Assembly: GCA_900553315.1 (NCBI GenBank)
Contig: USCW01000032.1
Location: forward strand, 1-12,384
From: an uncultured Eubacteriales bacterium
GTDB lineage: Bacteria > Bacillota > Clostridia > Christensenellales > Aristaeellaceae
Length of the DNA: 12,384 nt
Direction of reading: 5' to 3'
Shown here: piece by piece, positions 6,980 through 12,384 of the stretch
Position numbering within the stretch: position 1 is the first letter of the stretch
How the letters are laid out: each line of letters starts with the position of its first letter
Program-made: the position numbers and the translations under genes
The notes under the pieces: model-generated
What the model saw: only the letters and a program-made list of their open reading frames with translations
The model's database searches: none
Told to the model about the DNA's origin: nothing

Positions 6980-7170
6980 AGCATGTCGAAAAAGTGACGG
7001 CGGTCACTTTTTCGAGAAAAGGTTTTCCAGCTTTTGCCAACCAGAGGTCGTCAAAAGCTGCAAGGAATCGATTTTGCAAGCAAAATCGACGACCCGCGAA
7101 CCCGGCAAAGCCGGGTTACACGATTACAGTCCTGCGGACAGCAAATTACTGTGTCCTTTTTTGACACGCT
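6980..7170. mobile_element. 191-bp structured element with imperfect terminal inverted repeats
   Basis: The ends are imperfect 15-bp inverted repeats matching at 13 of 15 positions: AGCATGTCGAAAAAG at 6980-6994 and the complement of 7156-7170, AGCGTGTCAAAAAAG. Between them is a chain of hairpins. A perfect 12-bp stem lies at 6987-6998/7003-7014. A 9-bp stem CAGCTTTTG lies at 7028-7036/7052-7060. A perfect 10-bp stem TCGATTTTGC lies at 7068-7077/7080-7089. A perfect 8-bp stem AACCCGGC lies at 7099-7106/7110-7117. Short stems follow at 7129-7139 and 7151-7167. No protein is encoded. It is either a MITE-like insertion or a structured RNA; its exact abutment on the 29-bp repeats favours insertion. 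Confidence 0.65.
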
Positions 7171-7171
7171 G

Positions 7172-7207
7172 TCGCCGCCCTTCATCACAGAGGGCGGCGT
7201 TTCTTTT
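7172..7207 (+). terminator. MATE terminator, right copy of the 29-bp repeat with T-run
   Basis: The same 9-bp hairpin as at 6952-6978, here at 7173-7181/7191-7199, is followed by TTTCTTTT and so forms a canonical intrinsic terminator on the plus strand. It lies 235 bases after the MATE stop because the structured element separates it from the first copy. It also insulates the next operon from readthrough. Confidence 0.8.
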
Positions 7208-7271
7208 ATACATACGACGATACATACGACCTATTCTTTCCAATTCCGACCTGTTTATACCGCCTTTTTCC

Positions 7272-7299
7272 TTGTCAAGTTTGGATTATATGCTATAAT
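7272..7299 (+). promoter_or_regulatory. Strong sigma-A promoter for the pseudo-NTPase/SBP/EAL operon
   Basis: TTGTCA (7272-7277) and a perfect TATAAT (7294-7299) are separated by 16 bases, with TGC before the -10. The start is expected near 7306, leaving a leader of about 40 nt that contains the GGGAGGTG ribosome site. No riboswitch-like structure fits in so short a leader. Confidence 0.85.
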
Positions 7300-7345
7300 T
7301 ATCCATGTGTGAGCCCTTATAAAAACGCGAGGGAGGTGCATTGCC

Positions 7346-7864
7346 TTGGAGCAAATGCTTCTTCTATACGAAAGCGAAAAAGCCGCCTCGGCGCTGGTTC
7401 AGTCGGTAATTCACGCCCTGCCCATGCGGACGGTGGGCTTTCGTCTGCTGCCCTACGCCATTGCGGGGCAGCCCCGGGGCGAATTGATCCACTTTCTTGC
7501 CTCAGACGATCCCGTGCAGAACGACGTGCCCTGCACCCTGCGCCTGAGCCGCAAAAAGACTGTCTCCATTGACCCGGTGTGGGCGGAGCTGGCCGCACCG
7601 GCGCTGCTTCGCTGTCTGCCCCGGCGCGCGCCCATCCTGCTGGATCACCTCACGGCCCCAGCCTTGGCCGTTCCCGCCTTTGCGGAGGCGGTGAAACGCT
7701 GCTTCGCCGGGGAAAGTCCCGTGCTGGCGCTGGCTCCGCAGTCGCTTTCCGATACTTTATCGGAGCTGCTGCACGACGCGCCGCCCATGGTCTTCTCCTG
7801 CACCGATGAAAACGCGCAGGAGCTCGTCCGCACCCTGACCAATGAGATCAGCCTGCGTCTGTAA
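7346..7864 (+). CDS. THEP1/nucleoside-triphosphatase-like protein with degenerate P-loop (172 aa)
   Basis: A 172-residue cytoplasmic protein; its function is not known. The start is TTG, with GGGAGGTG nine bases before it; the ATG three codons in is too far from that site. Its layout follows the small THEP1/DUF265 NTPases along the whole length: a first strand MLLLY, a GF segment (31-32) after strand 2, SIDP (74-77), a hydrophobic strand ILLD (97-100), then the SPVLALAPQ strand (124-132) and a closing ENAQELVRTLTNEI helix (155-168). The catalytic motifs are gone. The P-loop position, expected as G-x-x-G-x-G-K-T, reads YESEKAAS (8-15), and the family's DEIG reads DHLT (100-103). If the alignment is right, it cannot bind or hydrolyse NTP normally and may act as a regulatory or scaffold protein. 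It is the first gene of the operon, 45 bases before the binding-protein gene. The family link is by eye and is moderate. Confidence 0.7.
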   Translation: MEQMLLLYESEKAASALVQSVIHALPMRTVGFRLLPYAIAGQPRGELIHFLASDDPVQNDVPCTLRLSRKKTVSIDPVWAELAAPALLRCLPRRAPILLDHLTAPALAVPAFAEAVKRCFAGESPVLALAPQSLSDTLSELLHDAPPMVFSCTDENAQELVRTLTNEISLRL

Positions 7865-7909
7865 AGCCAGATCATCTGATACTTTTTGCCACGAAAGAAA
7901 GAAGATTGT

Positions 7910-9313
7910 ATGAAGAAGAAGCTGATGCTCCTGCTGCTGGCGCTCTGCCTGCTGCTGACCGGCTGTGCGCGGGAAGAGAGTCATTCCACCCCCACCTCCA
8001 TTGTCGTTTGGCATTACTACTCCGGCCTGCAGCAGGAGGCCTTTCAGGCGCAGGTGGACGCGTTCAACCGCACCGTGGGATTGCAGGAGAATATTGTCGT
8101 TACTGCCGTAAGCAAATCTAACATTCCCAAGCTGTATGAAAGCGTGGCGGACTCCTTCGCGGGCAAGGTGGGTGCCGAGCCCCTGCCCGACGCGTTCTCC
8201 GCCTATTCCGACGGCGCGTGGGACTATGTCCGCGACGGTAAGTTAGCCGATCTGTCCGCGTACTTCACCGAGGACGAACTGAAGGAGCTGAACTCCTCCT
8301 ACCTGAAGGAAGGTCAGCTCAGTCAGGCTTCCGGCCTGTATATCTTCCCCATTCAGAAAAGCTCTGAAGCGCTGTACCTGAATTGGACGGCGTGGGAGCC
8401 CTTCGCTGCGGCCTGCGGCGTGACCACGGACGACCTCGCCACATGGGAGGGCGTTGCGGACGTTGCCGCCAAGTATTATGCGTGGAGCAACGGCCGGCAC
8501 TTCTTCGGCCGCGACGCTTACGCCAACTACCTGCTGGTAGGCAGCACCGAGCTGGGCGAGGCCATGTTCCAGACCAACGACGGCAAGGCGGATTTCCATC
8601 TGAACCGCGAGATTCTCCGCCGCATGTGGGATAACTTCGTCGTACCCTATGCCATGGGCTATTACGACGCGGCGGGACGCTACCGCTCCGACGACATGAA
8701 GACCGGCGACCTGATTGCCTTTGTGGGCGCGACCTCCTCCGCCGGCTTTACCCCCACGCAGGTGACAGACCCCGACGGCAATGTGACCGACATTGAGGTT
8801 CGCGTATTGGAGGTTCCCTCCTTCGCGGGCGTGGAGCAGCGCTGTGCCGTGCAGCAGGGCGCGGGAATGGTCGTGGTCAAGAGCAATGAGACCCGCGAGC
8901 GTGCCGCCGCCACCTTCCTGCGCTACCTCACCGAGCCGGAAGCCAATATCGCCATTGCGCTGAAGAGCGGCTACATGCCCGTTCGCACCTCCGCCGCCTC
9001 GTCGGAGAGCATCCGCGCCGCCATGGAAAAAAACAACGTTTCCGCCGACTCCTCCATGGGTCAGACGCTGCTGATCTGCGCCAATACCCTGACCGAATGC
9101 CATCTGGTCTATACGCCGCCCTTTGAGAATGTCTATCAGGCGCGCAATGCCGTCGAAGATTCGCTGCTGCAAAACTGCGCCAATCTGCGCGAAAGCTTTG
9201 ACGCTGCTGTCGCCTCCGGCCTCAGCCGTGAGGAGGCCGCCGCCCAATGCCTGGGCGACGACGCCTTCGACGCGTGGTATACCCAGCTTTCCGCCGCGCT
9301 GAGTAAGCTGTAA
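7910..9313 (+). CDS. Solute-binding lipoprotein, ABC family 1 type
   Basis: A 467-residue lipoprotein of the extracellular solute-binding type (SBP_bac_1/8, common for sugars and sugar-like ligands). The signal is MKKK, a Leu-rich core, and the lipobox LLTGC with lipidation at C19, so it is anchored outside the membrane. The mature part starts with the family-like IVVWHYYSGLQQEAFQAQVDAFN (31-53). Later come a YSDGAWDYV segment (99-107), a hinge-like QKSSEALYLNW stretch, and GYMPVR near the end. The ATG at 7910 is preferred because the charged signal start follows it; the ribosome site (AAAGAAAGAAG) is weak. The next gene starts 22 bases on and codes for a membrane GGDEF-EAL protein. No permease or ATPase gene is present, so a ligand-sensing role is more likely than transport. 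The ligand is unknown. Confidence 0.88.
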   Translation: MKKKLMLLLLALCLLLTGCAREESHSTPTSIVVWHYYSGLQQEAFQAQVDAFNRTVGLQENIVVTAVSKSNIPKLYESVADSFAGKVGAEPLPDAFSAYSDGAWDYVRDGKLADLSAYFTEDELKELNSSYLKEGQLSQASGLYIFPIQKSSEALYLNWTAWEPFAAACGVTTDDLATWEGVADVAAKYYAWSNGRHFFGRDAYANYLLVGSTELGEAMFQTNDGKADFHLNREILRRMWDNFVVPYAMGYYDAAGRYRSDDMKTGDLIAFVGATSSAGFTPTQVTDPDGNVTDIEVRVLEVPSFAGVEQRCAVQQGAGMVVVKSNETRERAAATFLRYLTEPEANIAIALKSGYMPVRTSAASSESIRAAMEKNNVSADSSMGQTLLICANTLTECHLVYTPPFENVYQARNAVEDSLLQNCANLRESFDAAVASGLSREEAAAQCLGDDAFDAWYTQLSAALSKL

Positions 9314-9335
9314 TCACAAAAGGAGCCGCTGCAGA

Positions 9336-12320
9336 ATGTCTCAAAAGAAGCCCACGCATAAGCTGTTTTTTTGGTTATTTATCCGGGTGTTTAGCGTGCT
9401 TACACTGACCATCGTGGCTTTTTTTGCACTTGTTTTTTCACCTCCCGTGCAGACGATACTTCGGAAAAGCTCCCATGAATCCTTTGCGCAGCGCGCCTCC
9501 TCCAAGGCTGCTGCCGTAAGTCAAAACCTGCGGCGCCGCTGGAGCAATCTGGACAGCGTCGCCTCCGACCTGAACACCACCCTTGCCGATACGCTGCGTG
9601 AAAACAACGCTGATATTTCCGATATTGCCGATAATGCGCATCTAAATCAGACCATCCTTGCAAACATGTACAGTCCGTTGGTGAACCTGATCCGTCAGAT
9701 GAACGTCAACGATGCGTACATCATCCTCAACGGACCCGGCCGTGAGAACGAGCCCGCCAAGACGGCCCGCGCCGCGCTGTATCTGCGCACCAATGCGCCC
9801 AACAACTATTATCCCAAGAATAGCGACCTGCTGCTGCGCATCGGCGTTCCCGCCATCAGCCGCAAATACAATCTGGCGCTGGACAGCTATTGGCAATCCT
9901 GCTTCGTACCCAGTCTCTGCGCTGACACGGATTTTTTTGATCAGCCCTATAACGCTTATCTGCATTCGCAGGGCACCGCCAATGCGGCCCCCAGCGACTG
10001 GGGCTATTGGTGCATGGGCCGCAAGCTCTATGAACATGACGCCGCCAATCTGATGACCTATTCCGTGCCCCTTTATAACGCCAGCGGCACGCTCTGGGGC
10101 ATTCTGGGTATCGGCTTTTTTCAGCAGAATCTGGAAAGCGTGCTGCCCGCCGCCGATTTGGGCGATGGCGGCGGCGCGTGGCTGTTGGCCCGTGAAAGCC
10201 GCTCCTCCATGCGCACCATTTGGGCCTTCGGCGACCCGGCCTATACGGTGTATCTGGGCGACTCCAGCCTGTCTCTCACCGCGCAGGAGCATCTCGCCAC
10301 CAGCACAGTGGACAAGGTGCAGGGCATCACGGAGGACTTGGCCGCCGTGGCCGTGCCCTTGCAGCTCTACGCAAATAACACACCCTACGCGGACAATCAG
10401 CTTTACCTCATTGCCGTTACACCCTTAAGCATTCTGAACCGCGCCGCCATACAGATCACAACCTTGCTGTGCATTCTCGGACATGTGATCTGGCTTGCCT
10501 GCATTCTTGGCACAACGCTCATCGCATGGGTCACTACGCGCCCAATTACTGACCTGTCCAAGGAGGTTCGCGCCATGGCGCCGCAGAAACCCATGCACCT
10601 GACCCGCACGGGCATTGAGGAGATCGACGTGCTGAGTCAGGCTGTGGAGCAAAAGAACCGCGAGGCCGTGGAGGAAGCGTCCCGCTTCAGCGAGATCGCC
10701 GAAATGACTGGCGAGCTCTTCGGAGCATTCGAGGTGGAAAAGGCCAGCGGCAAGGTATTCATTACCGGCGACATGGTGCATCTGCTGGGGCTTGAACCCT
10801 CTCAGCATTGGGTCGAGATGCCGAAGAACCTCTTCGACCGGCGCATGGAGGTTCTCATGCGCGACCAGTTGAACAAGGATGAGCCTATTTACCGCCTGAT
10901 AAACGAGGACGGCAGCTGTCAATGGATCAAGCTGAGCATGCGCGCCAGCGAATACAGCATTCGCGGCGTTATCACGAACGTGACCGATCAGGTCGACCGC
11001 CGTCTGAAAATGGACTACGAGCACACCTACGATGTGCTGACCGACCTGATGAACAACCGTGCCTTCCAAGAGCGTTTGAGCAAGCTTTTCGTGGGCAAGA
11101 AATCCCTCGGTCTGGGTCTGATGATTATGTGGGGCTTGGACGACTTGAAGAGCATCAACGACTCCCACGGTCACGAAAGCGGCGACGGTTACATTCATTC
11201 CTTCGCCAACTGGCTGAAGACCATCAGCGGCGCTGGTCCCATCGGCTTCTCAGTCCGCCGCTCCGGCGATGAATTCTTCACCTTCCTTTGCGGCTTTGAC
11301 AGCGTTGAAAAGCGCAAAGCATTCCTGCTCGAAATGAGTCGCCATCTGCACGACATGACCGACGAGCTGTACAGCGGCACGGTGGTGAAGCTCAGCGCCT
11401 CTGCGGGTGCGGCCCGCTTCCCCGAGGATGCGGATACCCCCACCGAATTGATGCGCTGTGCCGACGCGGCGATGTATGCCGCCAAGCGCGAGGGCAAGGG
11501 CATGATCGAGCTGTTCGACGCGACCCGCGACCGTCGTCAATGCGTGTATCTGACCGATCTGGAAAAGCTGAACCGGCTCATTGAGCAGCGGATGGTGCGC
11601 TTTGCCTATCAGCCCATTGTACGCCTGCGCGATGCGCGGATCATGGGCTATGAGATGCTGCTGCGTCCGCAGGGCGATGACTTCCGCAATCCGCAGGAGG
11701 TCTTGAGCGCCGCCAAGTCACTAGGCATGCTCTATCAGATGGAACACCTGACGCTGTTCGGCGCCATCGAACAGGCGATACGCGATCTTGAATCCGGCGT
11801 GCTTGCGCCGGGGCGACGTTTGCTAATGAACTCCATTGCCAACGAATGCCTCTCGGATGAGGACTGTGCGAAGCTCTGTGACTTAGCGCTGCCAGTGCTG
11901 GATCATCAGGTAACGCTGGAGGTCACGGAGGGTGAGCCGATGAACGCGGAGCTGACCGCTCGCAAGCGTGCGCTGTTGCACCATCTGCACGGTCGTTTTG
12001 CGCTGGACGACTACGGCACGGGCTACAATGGTCGGACAACGCTGTTGACGCTCTACCCGGAGATCATTAAGATGGACCGCAGTCTTGTCCGCAACTTGGA
12101 CACGGATACCTATAAGCAGGAGTTTCTGCGCAATCTGGTTGCCTTTGCGGCGGAGCGCAGCATGATGGTTCTGGCCGAGGGTGTCGAAACCGTGGACGAG
12201 CTTCGCGCCGCGATCCGTCTCGGCGCCGATCTCGCGCAAGGCTACGTCCTGGCCCGCCCCGCCTTCACGCCCCCCGAGCTCCCCGACGAAATCACGGCAG
12301 TTATATTAGAGAATAGGTAA
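9336..12320 (+). CDS. Transmembrane dCache-HAMP-PAS-GGDEF-EAL protein, probable c-di-GMP phosphodiesterase
   Basis: A 994-residue membrane sensor of c-di-GMP turnover. The ATG has AAAAGGAG ten bases before it. Helix 1 is at about 11-35. An outer domain of about 37-364 resembles dCache, with YSVPLYNASGTLWGILGIG at 242-260. Helix 2 is at about 371-398, a HAMP-like linker at about 399-450, a PAS fold at about 450-555, GGDEF at about 565-728 and EAL at about 740-985. In the GGDEF domain the motif is SGDEF (643-647) and IND (607-609) is kept. The first metal Asp of the D-x-D-x-F-K motif is Gly (G600), and the RxxD inhibitory site is absent. In the EAL domain E773 (EML), N832, E862, D891-D892, K912, E948 and Q968 are all present. 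It therefore probably hydrolyses c-di-GMP, with the GGDEF domain perhaps only binding GTP. The binding lipoprotein encoded just upstream is the likely ligand partner of the outer domain. The window ends soon after. Confidence 0.92.
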   Translation: MSQKKPTHKLFFWLFIRVFSVLTLTIVAFFALVFSPPVQTILRKSSHESFAQRASSKAAAVSQNLRRRWSNLDSVASDLNTTLADTLRENNADISDIADNAHLNQTILANMYSPLVNLIRQMNVNDAYIILNGPGRENEPAKTARAALYLRTNAPNNYYPKNSDLLLRIGVPAISRKYNLALDSYWQSCFVPSLCADTDFFDQPYNAYLHSQGTANAAPSDWGYWCMGRKLYEHDAANLMTYSVPLYNASGTLWGILGIGFFQQNLESVLPAADLGDGGGAWLLARESRSSMRTIWAFGDPAYTVYLGDSSLSLTAQEHLATSTVDKVQGITEDLAAVAVPLQLYANNTPYADNQLYLIAVTPLSILNRAAIQITTLLCILGHVIWLACILGTTLIAWVTTRPITDLSKEVRAMAPQKPMHLTRTGIEEIDVLSQAVEQKNREAVEEASRFSEIAEMTGELFGAFEVEKASGKVFITGDMVHLLGLEPSQHWVEMPKNLFDRRMEVLMRDQLNKDEPIYRLINEDGSCQWIKLSMRASEYSIRGVITNVTDQVDRRLKMDYEHTYDVLTDLMNNRAFQERLSKLFVGKKSLGLGLMIMWGLDDLKSINDSHGHESGDGYIHSFANWLKTISGAGPIGFSVRRSGDEFFTFLCGFDSVEKRKAFLLEMSRHLHDMTDELYSGTVVKLSASAGAARFPEDADTPTELMRCADAAMYAAKREGKGMIELFDATRDRRQCVYLTDLEKLNRLIEQRMVRFAYQPIVRLRDARIMGYEMLLRPQGDDFRNPQEVLSAAKSLGMLYQMEHLTLFGAIEQAIRDLESGVLAPGRRLLMNSIANECLSDEDCAKLCDLALPVLDHQVTLEVTEGEPMNAELTARKRALLHHLHGRFALDDYGTGYNGRTTLLTLYPEIIKMDRSLVRNLDTDTYKQEFLRNLVAFAAERSMMVLAEGVETVDELRAAIRLGADLAQGYVLARPAFTPPELPDEITAVILENR

Positions 12321-12329
12321 GGGGTATCC

Positions 12330-12384
12330 GGGGGAGAGGCCGCTTCTCTGAGAGAAGCGCCTCTCCCCCAGACCCCCTCTCCCG
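12330..12384. repeat. GC-rich palindromic dispersed repeat, full palindrome
   Basis: A near-perfect 40-nt palindrome. GGGGGAGAGGC (12330-12340) pairs with GCCTCTCCCCC (12359-12369), and GCTTCTCT (12342-12349) pairs with AGAGAAGC (12351-12358), leaving one bulged C. AGACCCCC-type sequence follows to the window edge. It begins 9 bases after the stop of the EAL gene and could slow or stop transcription, though no T-run follows. The same repeat opens the window at 1-49 in the same orientation. Confidence 0.85.

Noticed and set aside
6951..7200. CRISPR array, because of two 29-bp repeats
   Set aside because: There are only two copies, 192 bp apart, with a structured element between them and no cas genes.
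8243..9247. 334-codon open frame opposite the binding lipoprotein
   Set aside because: It is antisense to a well-supported lipoprotein, Gly- and Ala-rich, with no motifs.
7910..9313. Binding lipoprotein as part of a sugar ABC transporter
   Set aside because: No permease or ATPase gene is present on either side, and the next gene is a c-di-GMP enzyme in the same operon.

Overview
This is a high-GC chromosomal segment from a Gram-positive anaerobe, most likely a gut-type member of the Clostridia (Oscillospirales or Christensenellales-like). The assignment rests on strong AAGGAGG-type ribosome sites, frequent TTG and GTG starts, a lipoprotein signal with a short lipobox, the protein families present, and several dispersed hairpin repeats of the kind common in such genomes. 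The genus cannot be named from sequence alone. No rRNA, tRNA or CRISPR array was seen.

Layout. Positions 1-329 are non-coding and repeat-rich. They hold part of a GC-rich palindrome, a double-hairpin repeat, and the terminator of the next gene. Positions 330-2438 (minus) encode a cytoplasmic GH36 alpha-galactosidase with its own promoter. Positions 2439-2936 are non-coding and hold that promoter, a minus-strand terminator and a 168-bp foldback MITE-like element. Positions 2937-5345 (minus) hold three tightly packed phage tail genes: a large fibre/collar protein, a 136-aa protein, and a 48-aa protein whose start overlaps the preceding stop. No other phage genes are visible. Positions 5346-5560 are a divergent promoter region. 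Positions 5561-6937 (plus) encode a MATE efflux pump. Positions 6938-7345 hold a 191-bp structured element bracketed by two copies of a 29-bp terminator hairpin, followed by a near-consensus promoter.

Positions 7346-12320 (plus) look like a three-gene operon. It comprises a 172-aa protein with a THEP1/nucleoside-triphosphatase-like layout but no recognisable P-loop, a solute-binding lipoprotein, and a 994-aa transmembrane dCache-HAMP-PAS-GGDEF-EAL protein. The GGDEF domain lacks a metal-ligand Asp and the EAL domain looks complete. There is no ABC permease or ATPase. The binding protein is therefore more likely the ligand-capturing partner of the c-di-GMP enzyme (as in Vibrio NspS-MbaA) than a transport component. 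This operon is the best candidate for an undescribed system here.

The window begins and ends inside diverged copies of the same GC-rich palindrome. The segment is therefore bounded by a dispersed repeat, possibly where an assembly broke.
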